Shown: piece by piece, positions 26,834 through 35,041 of the stretch | Layout of the letters: each line of letters begins with the position of its first letter | Position numbering within the stretch: the stretch's first letter is position 1 | Notes under the pieces: model-generated | The model's database searches: none | Told to the model about the DNA's origin: nothing | What the model saw: the letters and a program-made list of their open reading frames with translations, nothing else | Source of the DNA: Actinomadura pelletieri DSM 43383 | GTDB lineage: Bacteria; Actinomycetota; Actinomycetes; Streptosporangiales; Streptosporangiaceae | DNA: 64,000 nucleotides | Assembly (NCBI RefSeq): GCF_003634705.1 | Contig: NZ_RBWU01000006.1 | Location: forward strand, 434,001-498,000 | Reading direction: 5' to 3' | Made by a program: the position numbers and the translations under genes

Positions 26834-26880
26834 CACTTACCGGAGAGGTTCCCACTTCAACCTGAATGTCCCCTGAATGT
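26834..26880 (-). promoter_or_regulatory. Direct repeat and -10 of the two-component operon (site 1)
   Basis: CCTGAATGT occurs at 26861-26869 and again at 26872-26880, 11 bp apart (minus strand ACATTCAGGGGACATTCAGG). A TAAGTG hexamer lies at 26839-26834, 22 bp after the repeat, which is one 11-bp helical turn further than in site 2. This fits an OmpR-family autoregulatory promoter. Confidence 0.6.
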
Positions 26881-26933
26881 TCCCCGGGTATCGGTTGAGC
26901 GCGCCGGATCGGCGGTCCGAACGGTCGAGCGGG

Positions 26934-27464
26934 CTAACGGTCGAGCGCGCGGATGGCGCGCATCGCCTCGCGCCGCGCGTCGCCGGACAGGACGTCGATG
27001 TAGACGCCACCGTCTAGGTGCCCGCACTCGTGCTGGAGACAACGGGCGAAGTAGCCGGTGCCCTCGACGCGGACGGGCCGCCCCTTCATGTCGACGCCCT
27101 CGACGACGGCGTGCGCGTGGCGGGGCGTGTCGAAACGCATCCCCGGGACGGACAGGCAGCCTTCCGGCTCGACGAGCATCTCCCCGTCGGCGACCACGAG
27201 CCTGGGGTTGACGACGTGACCGACGTGCCTGCGTCCGCGGTCGTCCTCACAGTCGTACACGAACGCCCGCAGACCCACGCCGACCTGGTTGGCGGCCACG
27301 CCCGCGCCGTCCTCCTCGTACATGGTGACGAACATGTCGTCGACGAGCCGTTCCAGCGCGGCGTCGAACGTCCGGACCGGGTCGCACTCGGTGCGCAGAA
27401 CCGGATCTCCGAGGATTCTGATCGGACGGGCGTTTCCGCCCCGCGTGTGGGTCCTCTTGCTCAC
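26934..27464 (-). CDS. def: Peptide deformylase
   Basis: A 176-residue metalloenzyme that removes formyl groups from nascent chains. All three motifs are present: GAGVAANQVG (GxGxAAxQ), EGCLSVPG with the metal-ligand Cys, and QHECGHLDG with HExxH. I choose GTG 27464 (SKRTHTRGGNARPIRILGDPVL). A TAAGAT hexamer at 27477-27472 lies 7 bp upstream, indicating a leaderless mRNA. A longer frame from 27518 would start inside the hairpin that terminates the upstream gene. It stands alone; no fmt or priA is nearby, so this may be one of several deformylases. Confidence 0.93.
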   Translation of the reverse strand: MSKRTHTRGGNARPIRILGDPVLRTECDPVRTFDAALERLVDDMFVTMYEEDGAGVAANQVGVGLRAFVYDCEDDRGRRHVGHVVNPRLVVADGEMLVEPEGCLSVPGMRFDTPRHAHAVVEGVDMKGRPVRVEGTGYFARCLQHECGHLDGGVYIDVLSGDARREAMRAIRALDR

Positions 27465-27486
27465 CCCAAAGATCTTATAGACGACG

Positions 27487-27518
27487 ATGTCCGCCCAGGG
27501 ACGCCCCTGGGCGGACAT
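27487..27518 (-). terminator. Terminator hairpin downstream of the DivIVA-like gene
   Basis: ATGTCCGCCCAGGG (27487-27500) is exactly complementary to 27505-27518, forming a 14-bp stem with a 4-nt loop. It lies 26 bp after the DivIVA-like stop and before the def promoter. There is no T-run, as is common for actinomycete terminators. Confidence 0.65.
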
Positions 27519-27543
27519 GTCACCGTCCGGCGTCGCGGACGGC

Positions 27544-28503
27544 CTACAACTCGATGGGCCCCCGGGGCTGCTGCGGCGGAACGACCGGGGTCGTGCCGGC
27601 GGGCGGCGGCGGGGCGATCGGCGCGCTCGGCTCCTCGACCGGACGGGCGTGCTTGGGCTGCTGGGGGGTGGCCGCGACCGGGATGTCGGCGGTCGGCTCG
27701 GGCTTCTTCACGGGCGGTGTGCTCGGCTGGGCGGGACCGGCGGCGGCCGGCTTGGCCGCGGCCGGCGCGGGCTGGGCCGGCTTGCTCCGGGGCGCGGTCT
27801 GCCGGACGGCGTCCTCGACCATCTTCTCCAGCGGGCCCGCCTCGTTCTCCGCGGTGAGGAGGCGGTGCAGGGTCTCGCTGATCTCGGTGAGGCGCTGCAG
27901 GGCCTGGGTGTGGTTCTTGGTGAGCGACGTCAACCGCTGCGTCGCGCCCTCGTTGATCACGCTGGCCCGGCGCTCGGACGCGGTGAGGGTGCGCTCGGCC
28001 TCCAGCCGGGCGCTGGTCACCGTCTGCTCGGCCTCCTGCTTGGCGGACGACAGGACGTTGTCGGCCTCCTTCTTGGCGGAGGCGAGCACGGTCTCGGCCT
28101 TGTCCTGCGCGTGGGCGAGATTCTTCTCGGCGTGCGCGCGGGCCTCGTCGATGATCCGCTTGGACTCCTGCTCGGCGTCCTTGCGGATCTCCGCGCCCTT
28201 GGTCTCGGCCTGGGCGACCTTGTCCTGGGCCTCGTCCTCGGCCAGGTTGATGATCTGGCGGAGCCGGTCGCTCAGGTCGTCGCCGGTGGGCTTGCGCGCC
28301 TCCCGGAGTTCGGCCATCTCGCGGCGGAGCCGCTCGGAGTCGTCGTGGGCACGGGCGAGCCGAGCCTCGAGCTCTCGGTTCTTCTGGAGGAACCGCGCGA
28401 TGTAGTCGTCGACTTGGCGGCGGTTGTAGCCGCGCATGACGATCTCGAACTCGTGCGCGTCGTCTTTGAGGAGGTTCGGCAGGATTTCGGCTTCGTTGCT
28501 CAT
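27544..28503 (-). CDS. DivIVA-domain coiled-coil protein
   Basis: The 319-residue protein opens with a DivIVA-like membrane-binding segment (FEIVMRGYNRRQVDDYIARFL). About 150 residues of charged heptad coiled coil follow (LRQIINLAEDEAQDKVAQAETKGAE..., AEKNLAHAQDKAETVLASAKKEAD), then a Pro/Ala-rich disordered tail from about residue 220. Relatives in actinomycetes mark curved membrane or cell poles and organise wall growth or septation. No ftsZ-cluster neighbours are seen, so this is not Wag31 itself. I place the start at ATG 28503, with AAGG four bases upstream; ATG 28536 is an in-frame alternative. Confidence 0.78.
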   Translation of the reverse strand: MSNEAEILPNLLKDDAHEFEIVMRGYNRRQVDDYIARFLQKNRELEARLARAHDDSERLRREMAELREARKPTGDDLSDRLRQIINLAEDEAQDKVAQAETKGAEIRKDAEQESKRIIDEARAHAEKNLAHAQDKAETVLASAKKEADNVLSSAKQEAEQTVTSARLEAERTLTASERRASVINEGATQRLTSLTKNHTQALQRLTEISETLHRLLTAENEAGPLEKMVEDAVRQTAPRSKPAQPAPAAAKPAAAGPAQPSTPPVKKPEPTADIPVAATPQQPKHARPVEEPSAPIAPPPPAGTTPVVPPQQPRGPIEL

Positions 28504-28895
28504 GATGCCTTGGGGGTCGTTGGCGGGGGTCATCACCCCGTCAGGGTCGGGTTGCTCTCCTCACCCGCCGGTGAGCGGGTCCACATGCGGAAACGTCAGG
28601 ACGACTCTTGTCCGGTCCACCCCATTCGCGCAACCGGAACGCGCTTCTCGCCGCCGTTTCTTCACCTGGTGAGGCGACAAACTATCCAATCTCGGAAAAT
28701 TCGTGCTATCTCGACAGGGCGTGTCGCGGGCCGGTTCCGGCCCACCCGGCGGACGCGCGCGGGCCAGGACCTGTTTCGAGGTGGCCTCAGCCCGCGCGCG
28801 AACGCGTGACCCGCCCGGCGGAGCGACGCCGGAGGCGAGCGCAGCCGGGCGGATCGCGAAGCGATGCGCGTTCGCCCAGGCACGGTCACGTAGCG

Positions 28896-29010
28896 AGCCG
28901 CAAGGCGAGCGAAGTGGGCCGGGCCTGTAGTAAACACAGCCGCAAGGCGAGCGAAGTGGGCCGGGCCTGTAGTAAACACAGCCGCCAGGCGAGCGCAGTG
29001 GGCCGGGACT
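28896..29010. repeat. 42-bp tandem repeat, about 2.7 copies
   Basis: The unit beginning AGCCGCAAGGCGAGCGAAGT occurs at 28896, 28938 and 28980, exactly 42 bp apart. The first two copies are almost identical and the third diverges (GCCAGG, GCGCAG). The tract ends just before the -10 of the gamma-carbonic-anhydrase gene. In the gap 28504-29036 no gene is supported; the reading frames through the repeat lack a ribosome-binding site. Confidence 0.9.
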
Positions 29011-29036
29011 TTGCAACACCGCTTAGCATCGGCCTC

Positions 29037-29558
29037 ATGAAGTACCTCGGATCGTTGGGTGAGGACCGGCCGGACGTCGACCCCGAGGCGTGGATCGCGC
29101 CCGGCGCGGTCGTCGTCGGCCGGGTCAGGCTGGGACGCGCGTCCAGCGTCTGGTACGGCTCGGTGCTGCGCGGTGACGACGAGGAGATCGTCGTCGGCGA
29201 GGAGTGCAACGTCCAGGACCTGTGCTGCCTGCACGCCGACCCGGGGACGCCCGCCGTCCTCGAAGACCGGGTCAGCCTGGGCCACAAGGCGATGGTGCAC
29301 GGCGCCCATGTGGAGACGGGCTCGCTCATCGGCATCGGCGCGATCGTGCTGAACGGGGCACGGATCGGCGCCGGGACGCTCATCGCCGCCGGAGCGCTGG
29401 TGCCACCCGGCAAGAAGATCCCGTCCGGTGTACTCGTCGCCGGAACGCCCGGCCGGATCGTCCGCGAACTGACCGACGACGACCGGCTCGTCCTGACGCA
29501 CACCCCGCAGGTGTACGCGGAGAAGGCCCGCCGCCACCGCACCGCCGAGTGGCACTGA
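29037..29558 (+). CDS. Gamma-carbonic anhydrase family protein
   Basis: A 173-residue left-handed beta-helix protein with hexapeptide repeats (IAPGAVVVGRVRLG, IGIGAIVLNGARIGAGTLI). The presumed zinc ligands are His in CCLHAD, and HKAMVHGAHV supplies two more His at the proper spacing, as in YrdA/Cam relatives. Whether it has carbonic anhydrase activity is unknown for this subgroup. ATG 29037 is preceded by TAGCAT at 29024-29029 and a 7-bp gap with no Shine-Dalgarno, so a leaderless mRNA is likely. The 42-bp repeat tract lies immediately upstream. Confidence 0.88.
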   Translation: MKYLGSLGEDRPDVDPEAWIAPGAVVVGRVRLGRASSVWYGSVLRGDDEEIVVGEECNVQDLCCLHADPGTPAVLEDRVSLGHKAMVHGAHVETGSLIGIGAIVLNGARIGAGTLIAAGALVPPGKKIPSGVLVAGTPGRIVRELTDDDRLVLTHTPQVYAEKARRHRTAEWH

Positions 29559-29661
29559 CCCCGACCAGGCGCCGTCAAGGCCGGATTGGGACCCTTCTGA
29601 CCTGCGGAGACGTGACGAACGTCCCGGTGAGGGAGAGCCCCGGCGTTTTCTGCTGACTACG

Positions 29662-32600
29662 ATGACCATCGTGGTTTGGGGACCGGGTTATGGCAGTGCT
29701 CCGCCGCCCAGCCCCCCGACGGGGCAGGATCCGTTCGCGGAGGCAGAGCGGGACACGAGGGCGATGGTGGCCGCCGCGTGGTGGCCGTCGGCACCTCCGC
29801 AGCAACGCCATCACTCCATCGGCGGTCGCCTGCTCGCCCTTCCCGACGGCACCTGGTGGCTGTTCGGCGCCTGGGCCCGCTGGTACCGGCTGCATCCGTC
29901 CGACGGGCAGTGGTACCTGTGCCCGCCGCCCCGCACCCCCGCGGTCCGGATGGCGGCGCGGCCCGCGCATCAGGGGTCCGGGCGGATTCCGCACCTGCCG
30001 CCGCATGTGATCCCCGCCGGGCCCGACTTCGCCTATGACCCTCCGGCGGGCCTGCCGTTCGTCGGGCACGGGTTCGCCACCGAAGTGACGGCGCGCGTCC
30101 GGTCGACCGTCGAGTCCGCCGCCGCGCTGCACGCGCCCGACTACCCGCACTGGTCGCCGGAGTTCTCCAGCGACACGCCGTCCACCGTGGCCCTGGCGTG
30201 GGGCGTGATGTTGTGGTGCTCGTCCGCGCCCGCGTTCGACTCGCGGCTGGACGCGCAGATGCTCGACCTGTGGAAGCCCTACCGGGCCAAGCCGCTCCCG
30301 CACGTGGACGGCCCCCGCTGGCTCACGCCGCCGCCCCTGGAGGCCCTGGTCGGGCTGTACGCCGAGCGGTTGCGGGCCAGCCGGGTCGACGCGGCGGTCG
30401 TCGTGCTGCGGACGATGTGGGCCGTCGCCAGCGCCCTCCGCGACGACGTCCGGTTCCAGATGCGGGCGGACGCTTTGCTCGCCATCCTGAGCACCACGCT
30501 CGCCAACCCCACGGTCGACTACGGGGCGCTGCCCTACGGCGACCAGGCGATCGTCCAGCAGTGGCTGACGCGGTGCCCGCCGAACCTGGTCCCCGCGCTG
30601 CGGAACGAGAGTTCGCCGGGCGACAACTTCCGGCACGCGTTCTACACGCTCAGCGAACTGGTGGCCGACCTGTCCGGCGACCCCGTGGACCCCGCCTACA
30701 TCGAGCCGCGTCTCGTCGCCGCCGCGCTGCTCGCCGCCGACCTGGACGTCGTCCGCAAGGACGTGGCCGGCTCCATCGTCCCGTGGCTGGACCCGGAGAT
30801 CCGCTACACCGTGCAGGCGGTGTCGGAGCAGCAGGGGCATCCGCTGCGCCGGTTGTGGCCACAGGACATGCGCCTGCCGGAGCCGCTGCGGTCCGCCGCC
30901 GGGTCCGGGCCGGGTGCCGAGACGTTGCTGGCCGCGATGTACGAGCTCGACCTGGCCTGGTGCCGCCTGGGCGGGATGCCCGCGCGCCCCCGCGGTTTTC
31001 CCGTTCCGACGGCGATCGTCGCCGGGATCATCGGCCGCAACCGGGCCCGCGCGACGGCCGCCGCCCCGACCGCGACGCCGCCGCCGAGCCCGGCCCCGGC
31101 GCAGCCCGCCCCGTTCGGGATGCAGAGCCAGCCGGGGCTCGCCCCCGGCACGCCTCCACAACCGCAGGGGTCACCGTCCGAGCCCGACCGTCCGTTCGTC
31201 CAGCCGCCCGCCCAGCCGGGGTGGGAGAACGCGCCGGGCCCGCGGGCGGACGACCAGATGGCGGGGCAGGGGCAGCAGGCCGCGTTCGCCCATCCGGACC
31301 CGATCATCGGCGGTCGGCAGCCCGCCGAGGAGGACCGGGACGAGGGGAGCGTCGCGCCGCCCTACACCGAACTCGGGTTCCAGCGTCCCGGCGCGGCGCC
31401 GCCCGCACCGATGCAGAGCACCCCACCACCGCCGCAGCCGCCTACGCCCGCCGTGCCGGAGCAGCAGCTCGGCGGCTACTCGCCTCCGGAGGACGACACG
31501 CCGGACGGGAGCGTCGCGCCCCCGTACACGCAGCTGGGCTACCAGCCGGCGGGTGCCGCCCCGCAAATGCCGCAGCCGCCGCCCAACGTGCCGCAGCCAC
31601 CGGCCCAGCCCCAGGCGCAGGCGCAGCCTCAACCGCAGGCACAGCCTCAAGCGCAGCCGCAGCCGCAGGCACACGCGCAGCCGGCTCCGGCGCCCGCCTC
31701 GTTCGATCCGCATGCCACGCGGATGGAGGGCTCGGGGGCGCCGCCGGTCCCGCCGGGCCCGCCCGGCACGCGCGTGTTGCAACCCGGTGACCTGGAGGCC
31801 GACGACCCCGCGCAGCCGCCGCCCTCCGCACCGGGCGCCGCGCCGCCGCCGGGGACGAAGGTCATGTCCAAGACGATGATCGGCGACTTCGACTTCCTGG
31901 ACGACACCCCGGCGCCGGAACAGCCCGTCCACGAGATCCCGCCCCCGCGGGACCGCGGCGAACGACGCGTCCTGGAGCGGTTCGGGTTCGGGTTCGTGTA
32001 CGGCGACCACGACGTGACGGACCTGCTCGCCGAGCTGCGCCGCCAGGTGCTGGAGCGCAACGCGCCCGTGAACGACGGCATCGAGGCGACCCGGGTGGAC
32101 GGCGCGCCCAGCTCGATCAAACCGGCGGTGCCGGGCGTGCTACTGGTCGGCGGCCCGCACTCGGGGCAGCGCCGCCTCTCCCGGATGATCGCGTTGACGC
32201 TGGCGAACGCGGGCCTCGGCGACGGGTCGATCCGCGCGCACGACGCCGAGGACGTCCGGGACGCGCCCGCCGAGCGGATCGGCCGGATCCTCGCCCAGCC
32301 CGGCCCGGTGATCCTGTTCGAGCGGCTGGACGTCGCGATCCGCTGCGCGCCCGACCAGGGCGCGGTGGTCGGCGCGGTGCGCCGGGCCCGCCGCGACCCG
32401 GTGAACACCACGCCCGTCATCGCCACCTGCGAGCCGCAGGCGTACAAACAGCTTCTGCGGGACCATCCGAAGCTCGTCCAGGCGTTCCGCGTCCACCGGC
32501 TGCCCGACTTCAGCGATCTCGACAACCGCATGACGCTGCTGCACCTGCTGGCCGAGGAGCGGCGCGTCACCATCGGGGCGTCCGCGCTGGAGGTCGCCCG

Positions 32601-33612
32601 CGAGGACCTGAACCGGCTCCGCGGGCCGGGCGATCTCGTCAACGCGCGGCTGGTCGAGGCGTACCTCGACCAGGCGGCGCAACGGAACATGGAGCGCGCG
32701 GGGGCGTCCCACGACCGGCTCGTGCTGACCCCCGACGATCTCACGGGCGTCGCCGAGGGCATCGAGCCCGCGCTGCGCCCGCCCGGCGACATCGACGGCT
32801 ACCTGCGGCAGCTCGACCAGCTCACCGGGCTGGAAGAGGTGAAGGACGCCGTGCACGAACTCGCCGAGGAGGCGGGGCTCGTCGCCGACCGGGCCCGGTA
32901 CGGGGTGTCCGCAGGGGAAGGCCGACACCTGATCTTCGTGGGGCCGCCCGGGACCGGGAAGACGACCGTGGCGGGTCTCATCGGCGGCATCTACGCGGCA
33001 CTCGGGCTGCTGGCGTCCGGGCATGTGGTCGCGTGCCGTCCCGTCCACCTGGCGGGACGTGACCGGGTCGACACCGAGAACCGTGTCGCGAGCATGGTGG
33101 AGCAGGCGCTCGGCGGGGTGCTGCTCGTCCAGGAGGCGTACCGCCTCGACCGGAGCCCGGCCGTCGTGGCGGAGCTGCTGCGCCGGATGAACGCGGCCCG
33201 GGGCAGGTTCGTGGTGGTCTGCTCCAGTCCGGCGGCGGAGATGGAGGGCTTTCTCGCGGGCAACCCGACGTTCCGCGCCGAGTTCGGCCGGACTCTGGAG
33301 TTCACCGGGATGGGCGACCGCGACATGGTGAAGCTCTTCCAGAGCTATGCCGAGCGCGACCTGTACATGCTGGACGAGGAGCTGAGGGTCGAGCTGCTGA
33401 CCCGGTTCGAGCGGATGCGGGACGACCCGCAGTTCGCCTACGCGCGGACCGTCCGGGCGCTGTTCGAGCAGACGGTGGCTCGGCAGGCGGCTCGACTCCG
33501 GGGCGCCGACGTCAACGCCGCGACCGTGGCCCGGCTGACGGCCCGGGACCTGCCCGAGACGGCGCTGGAGCAGATGCTCGGCGACTTCCGTCCCGGGACG
33601 AACGGGACATAG
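29662..33612 (+). CDS. Large EccA-like (CbxX/CfxQ) AAA+ ATPase protein
   Basis: 1316 residues. Residues ~1-470 form an unknown alpha-rich domain. Residues ~470-760 are Pro/Gln/Ala-rich with two copies of GSVAPPYT(E/Q)LG. A first ATPase-like domain follows, with degenerate Walker A GGPHSGQRR near 829 (Lys replaced) and a degenerate Walker B (VILFERLD). The C-terminal CbxX/EccA-type AAA domain (LTGLEEVKDAV) has intact Walker A GPPGTGKTT near 1094, but its Walker B reads LLVQEAYRL, with Gln where Asp is usual. The architecture suggests a chaperone-like ATPase, perhaps serving type VII secretion 24 kb away. Start is ATG 29662, or GTG 29671, which lies 7 bp after TACGAT (29658-29663) as in a leaderless gene. 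Confidence 0.8.
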   Translation: MTIVVWGPGYGSAPPPSPPTGQDPFAEAERDTRAMVAAAWWPSAPPQQRHHSIGGRLLALPDGTWWLFGAWARWYRLHPSDGQWYLCPPPRTPAVRMAARPAHQGSGRIPHLPPHVIPAGPDFAYDPPAGLPFVGHGFATEVTARVRSTVESAAALHAPDYPHWSPEFSSDTPSTVALAWGVMLWCSSAPAFDSRLDAQMLDLWKPYRAKPLPHVDGPRWLTPPPLEALVGLYAERLRASRVDAAVVVLRTMWAVASALRDDVRFQMRADALLAILSTTLANPTVDYGALPYGDQAIVQQWLTRCPPNLVPALRNESSPGDNFRHAFYTLSELVADLSGDPVDPAYIEPRLVAAALLAADLDVVRKDVAGSIVPWLDPEIRYTVQAVSEQQGHPLRRLWPQDMRLPEPLRSAAGSGPGAETLLAAMYELDLAWCRLGGMPARPRGFPVPTAIVAGIIGRNRARATAAAPTATPPPSPAPAQPAPFGMQSQPGLAPGTPPQPQGSPSEPDRPFVQPPAQPGWENAPGPRADDQMAGQGQQAAFAHPDPIIGGRQPAEEDRDEGSVAPPYTELGFQRPGAAPPAPMQSTPPPPQPPTPAVPEQQLGGYSPPEDDTPDGSVAPPYTQLGYQPAGAAPQMPQPPPNVPQPPAQPQAQAQPQPQAQPQAQPQPQAHAQPAPAPASFDPHATRMEGSGAPPVPPGPPGTRVLQPGDLEADDPAQPPPSAPGAAPPPGTKVMSKTMIGDFDFLDDTPAPEQPVHEIPPPRDRGERRVLERFGFGFVYGDHDVTDLLAELRRQVLERNAPVNDGIEATRVDGAPSSIKPAVPGVLLVGGPHSGQRRLSRMIALTLANAGLGDGSIRAHDAEDVRDAPAERIGRILAQPGPVILFERLDVAIRCAPDQGAVVGAVRRARRDPVNTTPVIATCEPQAYKQLLRDHPKLVQAFRVHRLPDFSDLDNRMTLLHLLAEERRVTIGASALEVAREDLNRLRGPGDLVNARLVEAYLDQAAQRNMERAGASHDRLVLTPDDLTGVAEGIEPALRPPGDIDGYLRQLDQLTGLEEVKDAVHELAEEAGLVADRARYGVSAGEGRHLIFVGPPGTGKTTVAGLIGGIYAALGLLASGHVVACRPVHLAGRDRVDTENRVASMVEQALGGVLLVQEAYRLDRSPAVVAELLRRMNAARGRFVVVCSSPAAEMEGFLAGNPTFRAEFGRTLEFTGMGDRDMVKLFQSYAERDLYMLDEELRVELLTRFERMRDDPQFAYARTVRALFEQTVARQAARLRGADVNAATVARLTARDLPETALEQMLGDFRPGTNGT

Positions 33613-33825
33613 GTATTAAACAGTCGATTGCTGGGAAGGCTTCCGGGAAGTCACCGCAGGGCCGGGGCGCGGCCCGGGACCGCACGGCCGCGGGGCCGGT
33701 GCGGAGCCCCCCGGATTGACAGGGTCACGTGTGGCCCTCGAATGGCCCTCTTGGGTCATGTGCCCGTCCAGGTGGGAAGCGTAGCCTCGGACCTGGGTGT
33801 GGGGAACGAACGGAGGTGGACGCTG

Positions 33826-34008
33826 GTGCGACAGTACCTCGATTTGCGCGTCCACGACCGTGTTGCGCTGGACGAGATCGAACTCTATGCCGAGATGCTC
33901 AGCGCGGTGGCGGCGGCGAAGCGCCCGCTGACCGTCGCGGAGATCGACATGGTGCTCGGAGTGCGGTCCGACGAAGCCGGTCGTCGCGAACTGATGCCAC
34001 GGGACTGA
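33826..34008 (+). CDS. Conserved small protein of unknown function
   Basis: A 60-residue acidic, mostly helical protein (QYLDLRVHDRVALDEIELYAEMLSAV... PLTVAEIDMVLGV). I recognise the pattern as a small protein common in actinomycetes but know no function. GTG 33826 is chosen because GGAGGTGG lies 9 bp upstream; longer frames upstream have no ribosome-binding site. A TAGCCT hexamer at 33782-33787 may be its -10. A 16-bp terminator hairpin follows. The 213-bp stretch before it (33613-33825) shows no other gene. Confidence 0.6.
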   Translation: MRQYLDLRVHDRVALDEIELYAEMLSAVAAAKRPLTVAEIDMVLGVRSDEAGRRELMPRD

Positions 34009-34073
34009 GCGAGCGTCCCAGGGGGATCCGGAAGGGCGTCCTTCCGGAAGAAGAACGAAGAGCAGTCGCACGC

Positions 34074-34112
34074 GGCGAGCCGGGGACGCGTTCGCGGCGT
34101 CCCCGGCTCGCC
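34074..34112 (+). terminator. Terminator hairpin after the 60-residue protein gene
   Basis: GGCGAGCCGGGGACGC (34074-34089) pairs perfectly with 34097-34112, giving a 16-bp stem and a 7-nt loop. There is no T-run, but stem length and place fit factor-assisted or hairpin-only termination. Confidence 0.7.
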
Positions 34113-34321
34113 TCATAGTGATCGACCCGCGACCCGCGAGCCGATGCGCCCCGTTCCGGTCGAACCCCTCGGCCTTCGCGCTCTGTAACAAATCTCACTG
34201 CTGACCTCAACCGGCCTTGACCGGAGGACCCCGCCGAACCGGCCCGAAACGCCGCCGTCCCCCGCAGATAGGGGTCTCGTGCGAGGTATGTACCCGATGA
34301 TCCGGGGCAATCCTGGAAGTG

Positions 34322-34392
34322 AGAGGATGAAGGACACCAGCCGAAGCTGGGGCAAAGGTTCTTTTTACGGCTGGTAGCGCCTACGATCCTCT
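34322..34392 (+). ncRNA. Candidate structured 5' leader of the DUF47-Pit operon
   Basis: AGAGGAT (34322-34328) can pair with ATCCTCT (34386-34392), enclosing ~57 nt. Inside, CCAGC-CGAA-GCTGG (34337-34350) forms a tetraloop hairpin, but CCAGCC (34337-34342) can instead pair with GGCTGG (34369-34374). The two foldings exclude each other, and a run TTTTT (34362-34366) lies between them. I do not match it to a known riboswitch class with confidence. The gap 34113-34321 upstream holds nothing else recognised. Confidence 0.35.
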
Positions 34393-34423
34393 GCGGACTG
34401 TTCCGGCACATCAGGAGAACGAC

Positions 34424-35041
34424 GTGCGCTTGCGTCTCACGCCGCGTGAGGACAGCTTCTACGACATGTTCGCCGATTCCGCGAACAACCTGGTCACCGG
34501 CGCCAGGCTGCTCGTGGAACTCATCAGCGACGGTGCCGACCGGGCAGCGATCGCGGAGAAGATGCGCGCCTGCGAGCATGCGGGCGACGAATGCACTCAC
34601 GCGATCATGCGGCGGCTCAACGAAACGTTCATCACCCCCTTCGACCGCGAGGACATCTACCGGCTGGCCTCCACGATCGACGATGTGATGGACGAGATGG
34701 AGGAGGCCGCCGACCTCGTCGTCCTCTACAAGATCGAAGAGTTCCCGAAGGGCGTCGTCCACATGGTGGAGGTGCTGGAACGGGCGGCGGAGTTGACCGC
34801 CGAGGCGATGCCGAGGCTCCGGTCGATGAAGGAGCTCAACGAGTACTGGATCGAGATCAACCGGCTCGAGAACCAGGGCGACCAGATCTACCGCAAGCTG
34901 CTCGCGCAGCTGTTCAGCGGTGACTACGACACCCTGACCGTGCTGAAGCTGAAGCAGGTCATCGACCGGTTGGAGGACGCGGCCGACGCGTTCGAGCACG
35001 TCGCCAACACGGTCGAGACCATCTCGGTCAAGGAATCATGA
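34424..35041 (+). CDS. DUF47 (PhoU-like) accessory protein of the phosphate transporter
   Basis: A 205-residue all-helical protein of the DUF47/PhoU-related family, with two metal-binding-like motifs EHAGDECTHAIMRRL and ENQGDQIYRKLL, plus TIDDVMDEMEEAADL. Such proteins are nearly always encoded just before Pit-type phosphate permeases and modulate their activity. Start GTG 34424 has AGGAGA 8 bp upstream. It overlaps the pit gene by 4 bp (ATGA), so the two are coupled. A long, structured leader lies upstream. Confidence 0.9.
   Translation: MRLRLTPREDSFYDMFADSANNLVTGARLLVELISDGADRAAIAEKMRACEHAGDECTHAIMRRLNETFITPFDREDIYRLASTIDDVMDEMEEAADLVVLYKIEEFPKGVVHMVEVLERAAELTAEAMPRLRSMKELNEYWIEINRLENQGDQIYRKLLAQLFSGDYDTLTVLKLKQVIDRLEDAADAFEHVANTVETISVKES

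Noticed and set aside
28896..29010. 42-bp repeats considered as a CRISPR array
   Set aside because: The units are directly adjacent with no unique spacers, and no cas genes are present.
28608..29558. Gamma-carbonic anhydrase extended upstream through the 42-bp repeats (316 residues)
   Set aside because: The added part is repeat-derived and low-complexity, and a leaderless promoter sits exactly before ATG 29037.
34322..34392. Assignment of the Pit leader as a c-di-GMP or glycine riboswitch
   Set aside because: Short phrases (GGTAGCG, CCGAAG, GGCAAA) look similar, but the order, spacing and helices do not match either consensus.
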